This document shows, one piece after another, positions 51,041 through 59,341 of a stretch of 64,000 nt of DNA (positions within the stretch are counted from its first letter, which is position 1; every line of letters starts with the position of its first letter). The position numbers and the translations under genes were made by a program. This DNA comes from CAYPHY01 sp964410625 (GTDB taxonomy: Bacteria; Chloroflexota; Anaerolineae; Promineifilales; Promineifilaceae). The DNA lies in contig CAYPHY010000002.1 in NCBI GenBank assembly GCA_964410625.1, positions 62,001-126,000 on the forward strand, written 5' to 3'. The notes beneath the pieces are model-generated. The model made no database searches and had not been told where the DNA came from. It was given only the letters and a program-made list of their open reading frames with translations.

Positions 51041-52132
51041 ATGCAAGAACAGATAAACACCCCTACTCATTCGAGTCCCGATGAAGTGATCACGCTTCCT
51101 GTTTCCCACGGTGATAATATTCATAATGAGGTTGTGGGCCACAACGAGGTTGTGATCCATACACATGACCTGACGAAACAGTTTAATGGGACAACGGCCG
51201 TTGATCACGTCACCATGGACATCCCGCAAGGCTCAATCTTCGGCTTTATTGGCCCCAGTGGTTGCGGCAAAACGACGACCCTGCGCCTGTTGTTGGGCAT
51301 CTACGAGCCAACAGAGGGAGAAGCGCTGATCCTCGGCAAATCACCACAAGAGTTTGACCGCCGCCAGCGCGAGCGAATTGGCTATATGCCCCAGCTTTTC
51401 GTCCTCTATCCCGATCTAACGGTTTGGGAAAATCTTAATTTTGCCGCCTCCCTTTATGGCTATCCCTTTCGCCGCCACACTCGCTTAAAAGAGTTGCTCG
51501 ATTTAGTTGAGCTAACCGGCCATGAGGGGAAATTGGCACGGCACATCTCCGGGGGAATGCAACAGCGGCTTAGTCTGGCGGCCGCCCTGGTCCACGATCC
51601 AGAACTGATCTTCCTTGATGAGCCGACGGCCGGAATCGATCCCGTTTTGCGGCGTAAGTTCTGGGACCATTTCCAAAAGCTGAAAGAGGACGGCCATACA
51701 CTATTCATCACGACGCAATATGTGTCAGAAGCGGCCTACTGCGATTATGTCGGCGTGATGGCCGACGGCCGTTTATTGATGATCGAAACACCAACCGAGC
51801 TACGTCGCCGGGCGTTGGGCGGTGATGTGATTCAAATCAACACCACCCGCCTCCTCAGCCGCCTGGAACTGGAAGAGGTACGGACCAAACCCTTTGTGAA
51901 AGAGAGAAAAGTGACCCTCTTACCCGATCTTACCTTGCAGGTGGTGGTGGATGATGCTGGTTCAGCCATGCCCAATCTGTTAGCCTGGCTGAGCGAGAAG
52001 CAAATCGAGATCGAACGGGCCAGCGAATATAACCCACCCTTTGATGATGTCTTTGTGATGCTCGTGCAACATGAAGCAGGTGACAGCGGCGCCGGTTATG
52101 AAGCAAGCGAGGAAGTAACGGCCGATGCGTAA
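51041..52132 (+). CDS. ABC transporter ATP-binding protein
   Basis: A 363-residue ATPase of an ABC-2 exporter. Walker A is GPSGCGKTT, the signature is ISGGMQQRLSLA, Walker B is LIFLDEPTAGID and the switch region includes ITTQYVSEA. About 45 extra N-terminal residues are histidine-rich (SHGDNIHNEVVGHNEVVIHTHD), and about 90 C-terminal residues form a DrrA-like extension. It overlaps the permease gene by 8 bp. Substrate unknown; the partner permease is of the drug/lipid export type. Confidence 0.94.
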   Translation: MQEQINTPTHSSPDEVITLPVSHGDNIHNEVVGHNEVVIHTHDLTKQFNGTTAVDHVTMDIPQGSIFGFIGPSGCGKTTTLRLLLGIYEPTEGEALILGKSPQEFDRRQRERIGYMPQLFVLYPDLTVWENLNFAASLYGYPFRRHTRLKELLDLVELTGHEGKLARHISGGMQQRLSLAAALVHDPELIFLDEPTAGIDPVLRRKFWDHFQKLKEDGHTLFITTQYVSEAAYCDYVGVMADGRLLMIETPTELRRRALGGDVIQINTTRLLSRLELEEVRTKPFVKERKVTLLPDLTLQVVVDDAGSAMPNLLAWLSEKQIEIERASEYNPPFDDVFVMLVQHEAGDSGAGYEASEEVTADA

Positions 52133-53657
52133 TCTAACCAGCTTCCTCATCCGTGTCTCGTCGTTCGTCCGCAAGGAGATTGTCGCTATCTTGCGGCAAC
52201 CTCGTCTTGTGTTCAGTCTTATTCTGGGGCCGTTTTTGATCCTGCTCATCTTCGGTATTGGCTATCGTGACCAACCAAAGGTGCTGGACACGCTGTTTGT
52301 GGTGCCGGAGGGTAGCCAGATTTCCTCCATCATTGAGCAGTATGCCGACAATTTGGGGGAGACGATCAACTATGTGGGCATTACCAATAGCGCCGAGGAA
52401 GCCGACCGGCGCTTGCGGCAACGAGAAGTTGATCTGGTCGTTGTTACGCCCCCTGATCCGGCGACACAGATTCGCAACAACGAGCAATCGGTGTTCACGC
52501 TCTATCATTATGAGATTGATCCCTTTGAAGAGACCTATGTGCGCGTCCTGGGCGAGGGGTACGCCGATGAGGTGAACCGGCAAGTGCTGATGGCGATGGC
52601 CGACCAGGGCAAAGTGGAAGCGCAAGACATTCAAGCCCGGCTGGCAACAGCAAAGGATACGGCATCCACCATGCGCCAGGCGTTTGAAGCGGGGCAATCA
52701 GAAACGGCTTTCGAAGCGGCCGATACACTCAGTCAGGATGTCAATCTGCTGACGATTGCCGCCGGTTCCGGCCTGGCCATCTTTACCGGTGTTCAACAAA
52801 CGATGAACGGCGGAGAGCAAGCTGTCTCCAGCCCGGTGCAGTCGAATCTGGAAAGTATTCAAGCCAACCTGGAGACGCTGCGGGAGGCGGACGGCGGTAG
52901 TCAGGCTGACTTTAGCGACGAAGCGGAGACGGCGGCGGCCGTCGAGCAAGACCTCGATGAGATAGACAGTCTGCTGGCTGAATTTATGCGGCTTGATTCA
53001 CAGGTGTTGGTTACTCCCTTCCGCAGCGAGACATTAAGCATCACCAACCAGGCATTGGGGCCAACCGACTACTTTGTCCCTGCCGTTATTGCATTGCTAT
53101 TACAACACATTGCCGTCACGCTGGCCGGTCTGTCCATCGTGCGCGAGCAGCAAGAAGGGGCGATGGAGCTATTTCGCGCCGCACCCGTCTCCGCCTTTGA
53201 AACGTTGCTCGGTAAATACATCAGCTACTTGCTGCTGACGGGGGCCTTGGCCGTCATTCTAACGGTGTTGGTTGTCTTTATTTTGCAAGTTCCCATGCTA
53301 AGCAGTTGGGCAAACTATGCCGTAGTCGTTTTTGCCTTGCTTTGCGCCTCGTTGGGGGTTGGCTTCTTCATCTCATTGCTCGCCAAAACGGACAGCCAGG
53401 CGATCCAATATGCGATGATCATTCTACTGAGTAGCATCTTTTTTAGCGGCTTTTTTCTGGCCCTCTACCGGCTTTGGGAGCCGGTGCAGGTGTTTTCATG
53501 GACGCTTCCCGCCACCTTTGGAATTAACATGCTCCAGAGCGTGATGCTTCGTGGAATCGCGCCCAACTTTTTCCTGTTAATTGGCTTTGCAGCCTATGCG
53601 CTGCTTTTCTTCCTCTTAAGCTGGCGACGCCTCTCCCAATTGATGGCACAGCAATAG
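52125..53657 (+). CDS. ABC-2 type transporter permease
   Basis: A 510-residue permease. A first membrane segment is at about 25-45, a large external domain spans about 50-315 (with long acidic and Gln-rich helical stretches), and five to six membrane segments fill the C-terminus, including the family motif LSIVREQQEGAMELFRAAPVSAFETLLGKY. Together with the preceding ATPase it forms an exporter. It directly precedes the cytochrome oxidase genes, 19 bp before coxB; any role in oxidase assembly is speculative. Confidence 0.9.
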   Translation: MRNLTSFLIRVSSFVRKEIVAILRQPRLVFSLILGPFLILLIFGIGYRDQPKVLDTLFVVPEGSQISSIIEQYADNLGETINYVGITNSAEEADRRLRQREVDLVVVTPPDPATQIRNNEQSVFTLYHYEIDPFEETYVRVLGEGYADEVNRQVLMAMADQGKVEAQDIQARLATAKDTASTMRQAFEAGQSETAFEAADTLSQDVNLLTIAAGSGLAIFTGVQQTMNGGEQAVSSPVQSNLESIQANLETLREADGGSQADFSDEAETAAAVEQDLDEIDSLLAEFMRLDSQVLVTPFRSETLSITNQALGPTDYFVPAVIALLLQHIAVTLAGLSIVREQQEGAMELFRAAPVSAFETLLGKYISYLLLTGALAVILTVLVVFILQVPMLSSWANYAVVVFALLCASLGVGFFISLLAKTDSQAIQYAMIILLSSIFFSGFFLALYRLWEPVQVFSWTLPATFGINMLQSVMLRGIAPNFFLLIGFAAYALLFFLLSWRRLSQLMAQQ

Positions 53658-53676
53658 AGGGATATGAGGAGGTGCT

Positions 53677-54822
53677 TTGTTCCTCTCAACCAGACGCCAC
53701 CCGCTTCAACGGGACTCAAGCAGCATCAAATTTACGCGAATTTGCGCGATCCCCATTTTCGCGCAAATTCGTGCTCATTCGTTGCTAAAACTTCTTCGCC
53801 GCAACACCCCCATCCAATCTAAATTCCGTTTTGCCACCCTGACACTGCTGGGGCTATTGGCGGCCGTGCTGCTCGCCGGTTGCACCACAGAGCTTACACC
53901 TTCGGCTTTTCAGACACAAGGCCCGGCGGCCGAGCGTATCATCTCGCTGTCGTGGTTGCTCTTTGGCCTGGGTGGGGTCATCTATCTGATCGTCATTGGC
54001 CTTCTGGTCTATGCCTTGTTTCGCCGGCGCGGGGACGCGGCCGCCGACCGGCGTTGGTATGGGCGCGGCCGTTGGTTCATCATCCTCGGCGGCGTGGGCG
54101 TTCCGGCGGTCATCTTACTAATCATCTATGGTTTGACGCTGAGTACATTGTCGGCCTTGTCGCCGGTTTTTGCCGCCGATGATCTGACGATCACCGTGAC
54201 CGGCCACCAGTGGTGGTGGGAGGTGCACTATCCCGATGACGACATCACCACCGCCAACGAGATTCACATTCCTGCGGGCGAGCCGGTAGCCATTCGCCTC
54301 GCCTCGGAAGATGTGATCCACAGCTTTTGGGTGCCGGAGCTAAACGGCAAGCTCGATCTAATGCCCGGACGGATCAACACCTTGTGGTTGGAAGCGGCCG
54401 AACCCGGCGAGTATTGGGGGCTTTGCGCTGAATATTGCGGCATCCAGCACGCGAAGATGTTGTTTGTGGTGGTGGCCCATCCGCCGGAGGAGTTCGCGAT
54501 CTGGCGCGAGGCACAACGCTTGCCAGCGAGCGAACCGCCGACCGAACAAACGCAGACGGGCTTTGAGGTGTTTATGGATGTGGGCTGCGCCCAGTGCCAC
54601 ACCATCAGCGGGACGAATGCGACGGGCGACCTCGGCCCCGACCTGACCCACTTCGCCAGCCGCCGCACATTGGGGGCGGGGATTGCGCCCAACAATCGCG
54701 GTAATTTGGCGGGCTGGATTGTGGATTCGCATGGCCTGAAACCGGGAAATCTGATGCCCCCTTCGGAATTAACCGGGACTCAACTACAGGCATTACTGGC
54801 TTATATGGAAACCTTAAAGTAA
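53677..54822 (+). CDS. Cytochrome c oxidase subunit II with fused cytochrome c domain (caa3-type)
   Basis: A 381-residue lipoprotein-like subunit. A lipobox LLAGC ends the signal peptide, two transmembrane helices follow, then the CuA cupredoxin domain with HQWWWEVHYPDD and the CuA ligands in WGLCAEYCGIQHAKM. The C-terminal cytochrome c domain has CAQCH and the axial methionine region NLMPPSEL. It receives electrons from cytochrome c and passes them to subunit I. TTG 53677 has a strong AGGAGG site five bases upstream, so the first 45 residues, partly encoded by a GCGAATTTGCGCG palindrome (53735-53772), may be translated; TTG 53782 is the alternative. Confidence 0.94.
   Translation: MFLSTRRHPLQRDSSSIKFTRICAIPIFAQIRAHSLLKLLRRNTPIQSKFRFATLTLLGLLAAVLLAGCTTELTPSAFQTQGPAAERIISLSWLLFGLGGVIYLIVIGLLVYALFRRRGDAAADRRWYGRGRWFIILGGVGVPAVILLIIYGLTLSTLSALSPVFAADDLTITVTGHQWWWEVHYPDDDITTANEIHIPAGEPVAIRLASEDVIHSFWVPELNGKLDLMPGRINTLWLEAAEPGEYWGLCAEYCGIQHAKMLFVVVAHPPEEFAIWREAQRLPASEPPTEQTQTGFEVFMDVGCAQCHTISGTNATGDLGPDLTHFASRRTLGAGIAPNNRGNLAGWIVDSHGLKPGNLMPPSELTGTQLQALLAYMETLK
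53735..53772. repeat. CGAATTTGCGCG inverted repeat in the coxB N-terminus
   Basis: GCGAATTTGCGCG and CGCGCAAATTCG pair around an 11-nt centre. It lies between the ribosome-binding site and the signal peptide of the subunit II gene. Confidence 0.75.
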
Positions 54823-54853
54823 CGCGAATTGCTGAAGGGTATGTTTCAATCAA

Positions 54854-54984
54854 CGGTAGAGACCAACGCCCTCGTTTGTCCAGCAGTAGAGACAAACGTC
54901 CCCGTTTGTCCAGCGGTAGAGACAAACGTCCCCGTTTGTCAAGGCTAGAACGACTTGCTAGACAATCCAGAGGATTGTCGCTAC
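54854..54984. repeat. Three tandem GTAGAGACAAACG palindromes plus GACAATCC palindrome
   Basis: Three 27-nt units near GGTAGAGACAAACGTCCCCG then TTTGTC start at about 54855, 54885 and 54915, spaced by CAGC. A linker leads to GACAATCCAGAGGATTGTC (54961-54979) and GCTAC. The right part (54915-54968) is the reverse-complement relative of 15706-15759. The spacing of 3-4 nt rules out a CRISPR array. Confidence 0.9.
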
Positions 54985-55038
54985 GGCCGCAACCGCAATG
55001 AAACCCACCCTTTGCCAAACCGCCCAATAGGGAAGCGC

Positions 55039-57639
55039 ATGACAACCACTTATCCCGAACCAGAGAGACGAGAAAGCGAAGCGGCCGCGGGCGACATTGT
55101 GCCGCTGAATATCACCACACCGGAAACACCAAAGCCGGAGCCGGAGGCAATGGAAGCATTGGCGAAGGTCTGGGCTGATCCCCCCCCTTCGCTGGTGGGC
55201 TGGTTGCGAGCCTTGCAAAATGATGCCATTGGCGGCCGGGTAATGGCAACCGCTTTCAGCTTCTTTCTCGTCGCCGGGATTTTGGCCTTGTTGATGCGCA
55301 TCCAGTTGCTCTTCCCCGAAAACAACTTCGTCGATGTGCAAACCTTCAACGGCCTGTTTACCATGCACGGCTCGACGATGATGTACCTCTTCTCGGTGCC
55401 AATGCTCGAAGGGCTGGCGATTATGCTGCTGCCCTCGATGTTGGGCAATCGCGAGATGCCTTTCCCGCGCCTGGGGGTGTTCAGCTACTTCACGCTCATT
55501 TTGGGCGGCATTCTCTTTTTCTCCAGCTACCTGTTGGGAACCGTGCCAGATGCAGGCTGGTTTGCCTATGTGCCATTAAGCGGACCGGAGTTTTCGCCAG
55601 GAATCGCCCTCGATTATTGGTTGTTGGCCCTGGGGGTGGCGGAGGTGGCGGCCATCGCTGCCGGGGTGGAGATTGTCATCGCCGTGCTGCGAATGCGCGC
55701 GCCGGGGATGTCGTTGAGCCGCTTGCCGCTTTATGGTTGGGCGATGCTGGTGACGGCTTTTTCAATCCTGTTTGCCTTTGTGCCGCTGATCGTCGGCAGT
55801 TTATTGCTGGAGCTGGATCGCAAGATCGGCACGCAATTCTACAATCCCACACTCGGCGGCAGCGCCGTTCTCTGGCAGCACCTTTTCTGGATTTTCGGCC
55901 ATCCCGACGTCTATATCCAGTTCCTTCCGGCAACAGGGGCGATGGCGATGATCATTCCCGTGTTTGCCCGCCAGCGCATCCAGGGATACACGTGGATAGC
56001 GGTGGCGATGGTAGCGACGGGCTTCCTCAGCTTTGCCCTGTGGGTGCACCATATGTTTGCTGTGGGGCTGCCGCAAATTACGCTGGGGATTTTTTCGGCC
56101 GCCAGCATCCTGATCGCCATCCCCACCGGCGTGCAAATTTTCGCTTATCTGGCGACCATTATCTCCGGCCGACCGGTGTGGAAAACGCCCTTTCTCTTCG
56201 CCGTCGGCTTCCTGGTCATCTTTGTCCTCGGTGGCATCACCGGGGTGATGGTCGGCGTGGTCCCCTTCGACTGGCAAGCCCATGACTCATACTTCGTCGT
56301 TGCCCACTTCCACTATGTCTTGCTCGGTGGCGTCGTTTTCCCCATTTTCGCCGCGCTCTACTACTGGCTGCCCAAGTGGACCGGCCGCCTGTTTGACGAA
56401 CGACTGGGGAAGTGGAATTTCTGGTTGATGTTCATCGGCGTGCATGTCACCTTCTTCCCGCAACACATTTTGGGCCTGTGGGGAATGCCGCGCCGGGTCT
56501 ATACCTATCCTGTCGGCTTTGGTTGGGACTTCCTAAACCAGCTTTCAACCGCTGGCGCAGTGATGATCACATTAGGCGTGCTGCTCTTTCTGATCAACTT
56601 CCTCTACATGTTGCGGCGCGGCCGACCGGCCGGGCGCAATCCCTGGGCGGCGGACTCCTTAGAGTGGTCGCTCTCTTCTCCCCCGCCAGATTACTCTTTT
56701 TCGATCTTACCCGCCGTTCGCAGCCGCCATCCCCTGTGGGACCAGCGCGACCTGGAAGCGCACCACGAGCCGACGCGCAAGGTTGTGCAGGGGTTGGCTC
56801 GTTGGCCGCTAAGCTGGCGGGCGGCGTTGGTCTCCTCCACGCTGGAGGGGAAGCCGTTAGAGATTTTCCGCGTCTCCGGCCCCTCCATCTGGCCTTTTGT
56901 GGCCGCTGTGGGACTGGTGATTGTCTTTGCGGCGGAAATATTCAGTCTGCGGCTCATCGCCTTGGGCGGTCTGGTTATTTTTATCGCCAGTATCGTCGGC
57001 TGGAATTGGCCGAATCGGGAACCAACCAACACGGAGGAGGAAGAGGCATTTGAGCGAGAGGTCGGGATTCCGGTGCGGCCGTATGGCAGTCGCGTCGTCT
57101 CGCGCAGTGGGATGTGGCTGACGCTGATGCTACTGGGCATAGCGCTGGGCAGTTTTGTCCTCTGCTACTTCTACATCCGCCTGGAAAGCCCCGTCTGGCC
57201 GCAAGACAACATCCCCCTGCCCAACTTGCTCTGGCCTGCGTTGGGGACAATCCCCTTGCTGCTCAATGGCTTTGTCATGGCTCGTGCCGTGCGAGCCATC
57301 CGCGAGGGCAAGCAAACGGCGTTGCGGATCACGCTGCTGATCGGCTTTGTGCTGGGGGCACTGGCCTTGGGGGCTTTGATCTATGACTTCACGCAGTTGT
57401 CATTTGATTGGCGGGTGAATGGCTACGCCTCCGTCTTTTATGGCCTGGGGGCATTCCTGATGCTGGTACTGATTGTTGGTCTGGGCATTAGCATCTTTAC
57501 CCAATATTGGGCCTGGCGCGGCTTGTATGGCCCGGCACGTCACGTCGCGGTGGAAAACGCCGCCCTCTATTGGCAGGGGATGATCCTCTTTTGGCTGGTC
57601 GTGGTGGTGGTGATTTATCTTTCGCCTTATCGAATTTAA
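55039..57639 (+). CDS. Cytochrome c oxidase subunit I-III fusion
   Basis: An 866-residue fused oxidase subunit. Subunit I part (about 1-560): haem ligands His110 (FTMHGSTMMY), His423 and His425 (VVAHFHYV); CuB ligands His288 and His337-His338 (WVHHMF). Two proton-path residues differ from canonical A1 enzymes: GHPEVY is GHPDVY (Asp290) and the K-path PTGIKIF is PTGVQIF (Gln366). The subunit III part (about 690-866) starts after RSGMWLTLMLLGIALGSFVLCYFYIR. Such fusions are known in several bacterial lineages. I start at ATG 55039 with GGGAAG upstream; the earlier in-frame TTG lies in the repeat. Membrane terminal oxidase, with the preceding subunit II. Confidence 0.94.
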   Translation: MTTTYPEPERRESEAAAGDIVPLNITTPETPKPEPEAMEALAKVWADPPPSLVGWLRALQNDAIGGRVMATAFSFFLVAGILALLMRIQLLFPENNFVDVQTFNGLFTMHGSTMMYLFSVPMLEGLAIMLLPSMLGNREMPFPRLGVFSYFTLILGGILFFSSYLLGTVPDAGWFAYVPLSGPEFSPGIALDYWLLALGVAEVAAIAAGVEIVIAVLRMRAPGMSLSRLPLYGWAMLVTAFSILFAFVPLIVGSLLLELDRKIGTQFYNPTLGGSAVLWQHLFWIFGHPDVYIQFLPATGAMAMIIPVFARQRIQGYTWIAVAMVATGFLSFALWVHHMFAVGLPQITLGIFSAASILIAIPTGVQIFAYLATIISGRPVWKTPFLFAVGFLVIFVLGGITGVMVGVVPFDWQAHDSYFVVAHFHYVLLGGVVFPIFAALYYWLPKWTGRLFDERLGKWNFWLMFIGVHVTFFPQHILGLWGMPRRVYTYPVGFGWDFLNQLSTAGAVMITLGVLLFLINFLYMLRRGRPAGRNPWAADSLEWSLSSPPPDYSFSILPAVRSRHPLWDQRDLEAHHEPTRKVVQGLARWPLSWRAALVSSTLEGKPLEIFRVSGPSIWPFVAAVGLVIVFAAEIFSLRLIALGGLVIFIASIVGWNWPNREPTNTEEEEAFEREVGIPVRPYGSRVVSRSGMWLTLMLLGIALGSFVLCYFYIRLESPVWPQDNIPLPNLLWPALGTIPLLLNGFVMARAVRAIREGKQTALRITLLIGFVLGALALGALIYDFTQLSFDWRVNGYASVFYGLGAFLMLVLIVGLGISIFTQYWAWRGLYGPARHVAVENAALYWQGMILFWLVVVVVIYLSPYRI

Positions 57640-57642
57640 AGG

Positions 57643-57690
57643 CGAGTAATCTCTACTCTCGGAGATTGGAGATTAGAGATTGGAGATTGG
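57643..57690. repeat. GGAGATT hairpin with start-proximal arm
   Basis: AATCTCTACTCTC and GGAGATTGGAGATTAGAGATT units pair partly. The last GGAGATTGGGTG unit sits where the ribosome-binding site of the next gene is expected (GGAG about 8 bp before ATG 57694). Confidence 0.78.
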
Positions 57691-57693
57691 GTG

Positions 57694-58089
57694 ATGACGG
57701 CAATGACGGAAGAGAGCAGGAATGGGAACGGGCAGCGGAGGTACTGGTTTGTGCTGCTGGCCGGGCCGGTCAGCTTCAGCGTGCTTTTTCTGGCGGTCTA
57801 TCTGCTGAATGAGCTGTCTTGTAATTTGGGCTATCTACTGGCGCCGTTGGCTGGCCTGACTGTATCGGCCGTTATTTCGCTGCTGCTGACGGCCGTGGCG
57901 CTGGCTATCATCGCCTACGCAGGCTTTTTGGCTTATGCAATCAGAGGCAGGCGGCGCAATGGAGGCCCGCCGGAGGGCAAATCAGACAATACCTATTTTA
58001 TCGGCTTGTTTGGCCTCTTGTCCAACGCCTTGTTTGTGCTATTGACGCTGGCGATTGGCGCGGCCGTGTTGTTCCTCCGTCCTTGTTAA
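57694..58089 (+). CDS. Small membrane protein in the oxidase cluster
   Basis: A protein of 131 residues with three predicted transmembrane segments (YWFVLLAGPVSFSVLFLAVYLL, VSAVISLLLTAVALAIIAYAGFL, FIGLFGLLSNALFVLLTLAIGAA) and a basic cytoplasmic loop (RGRRRNGG). I do not assign a family; small membrane proteins of this kind accompany oxidase genes and can be subunit IV-like or assembly factors. The ribosome-binding site appears to come from the repeat. GTG 57691 is an alternative start. Confidence 0.75.
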   Translation: MTAMTEESRNGNGQRRYWFVLLAGPVSFSVLFLAVYLLNELSCNLGYLLAPLAGLTVSAVISLLLTAVALAIIAYAGFLAYAIRGRRRNGGPPEGKSDNTYFIGLFGLLSNALFVLLTLAIGAAVLFLRPC

Positions 58090-58097
58090 GTGTGTTT

Positions 58098-58159
58098 AGA
58101 AACCGGGTTTCTATCAAATAATCGGTTCTATCTGATAAAAGCTAAGAAACCCGGTTTTT
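58098..58159. repeat. AGAAACCGGGTTTCT ... AAGAAACCCGGTTTTT hairpin
   Basis: Two arms of the AGAAACC palindrome family with a 34-nt centre containing a second small inverted repeat (TATCAAATAATCGG/CTATCTGATAA). It fills the gap before the cytochrome gene. Confidence 0.85.
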
Positions 58160-58160
58160 A

Positions 58161-58616
58161 ATGGACGATCAGACGATGAATAATCGAGCGAATGCCGGGA
58201 GTTGTTTTTTACCGTTTACTTCTAATCGTTTACGGATTGCGGCCTGCTGCCTACTGCTTACTGCCTGCTGGCTACTGATAACAGGTTGTAGTGCAAGCTT
58301 CGCCAATGCTAATCGCGAGTTTGTGATAGCAGGAGACCCGGAAGCGGGTCGCGAAGAGTTGCGGCTATATGGTTGCGGGGCATGTCACCACATCCCTGGG
58401 GTGCCTGGGGCAAACCAATCCGTCTCTGTCGGGCCGTCACTCGAACATTGGGCCAACCGCTACTTTATCGCCGGAACGCTGCAAAACACGCCCGATGAAT
58501 TGATCGAGTGGATCCGCTTTCCACAAACGATTGAACCGGGGACGGCGATGCCCGATCTCGATGTGACAGAACAGGACGCCCGCAATATGGCCGCCTACTT
58601 ATACACCTTGCGCTAA
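58161..58616 (+). CDS. Small c-type cytochrome lipoprotein
   Basis: A 151-residue monohaem cytochrome. A signal peptide with lipobox LITGC is followed by GREELRLYGCGACHHIPGVPG with the haem-binding CGACH, and the axial-ligand region GTAMPDLDVTEQDARNMAAYLYTL. It would be anchored outside the membrane and could shuttle electrons to the caa3 oxidase or accept them from the sugar dehydrogenase encoded downstream. ATG 58176 is an alternative start. Confidence 0.9.
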   Translation: MDDQTMNNRANAGSCFLPFTSNRLRIAACCLLLTACWLLITGCSASFANANREFVIAGDPEAGREELRLYGCGACHHIPGVPGANQSVSVGPSLEHWANRYFIAGTLQNTPDELIEWIRFPQTIEPGTAMPDLDVTEQDARNMAAYLYTLR

Positions 58617-58632
58617 ACGGCTTCTGCCACCT

Positions 58633-58665
58633 AGAAACCCGGTTTCTTGGAGAAACCGGGTTTCT
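58633..58665. repeat. AGAAACCCGGTTTCT paired palindromic repeat
   Basis: Two inverted 15-nt copies separated by three bases, as at 9712 and 11272 but in the opposite orientation. Confidence 0.9.
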
Positions 58666-58697
58666 AACAAAAGTGACGATCGACTGGTAATAAATAG

Positions 58698-59153
58698 ATG
58701 AAAAGACGAAACAAGTGGCTCATCATCGGCGGTGTGGCGGCATTGGTCATTGGCTTTGGGCTGTTGCAATTGATTCCACGCAACCAGACGAACCCGCCGC
58801 GCATTCGTGAACCGCAATGGAACAGCGCCCGAACCAGGCAACTGGCCCATCGCGCTTGTTTCGACTGTCACAGCAACGAGTCGGTGTGGCCCTGGTATGC
58901 GAAGATCGCCCCTTTTTCGATGTTGCTTGAGCAAGATGTTGAGAAGGGACGGGAAGCGCTGAATTTCTCTGAGTGGGACCCCGACTGTTGTACGCAGGCC
59001 GAGATTGATGCGATGGCCGAAACGGTCAACAAGGGACAGATGCCCCTGCCTTACTATTTACTGTTGCACCCAGAGGCACAGTTGACGCCTGTGGAGCGCG
59101 GGCAGTTGGTGAATGGGTTGATCGCCACGATGAGTGGAGGGGGTAGTGAATAG
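58698..59153 (+). CDS. Haem-binding domain protein with CxxCH motif
   Basis: A 151-residue membrane-anchored protein: one N-terminal transmembrane helix, then a domain with RTRQLAHRACFDCHSNESVWPWYAKIAPFS, typical of the small 'haem-binding domain' family, and SEWDPDCCTQAEIDAMAETVNKGQMPLPYYLLLHPEA. CFDCH is a c-type haem attachment site. It would sit on the outer face of the membrane in the same electron-transfer group. The C-terminus lies at a contig end, but the reading frame closes (TAG at 59151) inside the duplicated 55-bp flank. Confidence 0.88.
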   Translation: MKRRNKWLIIGGVAALVIGFGLLQLIPRNQTNPPRIREPQWNSARTRQLAHRACFDCHSNESVWPWYAKIAPFSMLLEQDVEKGREALNFSEWDPDCCTQAEIDAMAETVNKGQMPLPYYLLLHPEAQLTPVERGQLVNGLIATMSGGGSE

Positions 59154-59155
59154 TG

Positions 59156-59255
59156 NNNNNNNNNNNNNNNNNNNNNNNNNNNNNNNNNNNNNNNNNNNNN
59201 NNNNNNNNNNNNNNNNNNNNNNNNNNNNNNNNNNNNNNNNNNNNNNNNNNNNNNN
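59156..59255. other. Assembly gap (100 N) with identical 55-bp flanks
   Basis: The 55 nt before the gap (59101-59155) and the 55 nt after it (59256-59310) are identical. This is the signature of two contigs that overlap by one assembly k-mer but were scaffolded with a nominal gap. The true sequence probably has a single copy and no gap. Confidence 0.95.
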
Positions 59256-59341
59256 GGCAGTTGGTGAATGGGTTGATCGCCACGATGAGTGGAGGGGGTA
59301 GTGAATAGTGATTAGTGGGTAGTGGAAAGGAGAGAGTTCTT

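Noticed and set aside
51041..53657. ABC exporter as a haem or cytochrome maturation transporter
   Set aside because: The ATPase and permease look like general ABC-2 drug/lipid exporters, not CcmAB; proximity to the oxidase genes alone is not enough.
54854..54984. Three evenly spaced repeats as a possible CRISPR array
   Set aside because: Units are 27 nt but spacers are only 3-4 nt and nearly identical; each unit is palindromic and related copies occur singly elsewhere.
59101..59310. Biological direct repeat flanking the second gap
   Set aside because: The exact 55-bp identity abutting the N run on both sides is better explained as a contig-end k-mer overlap.
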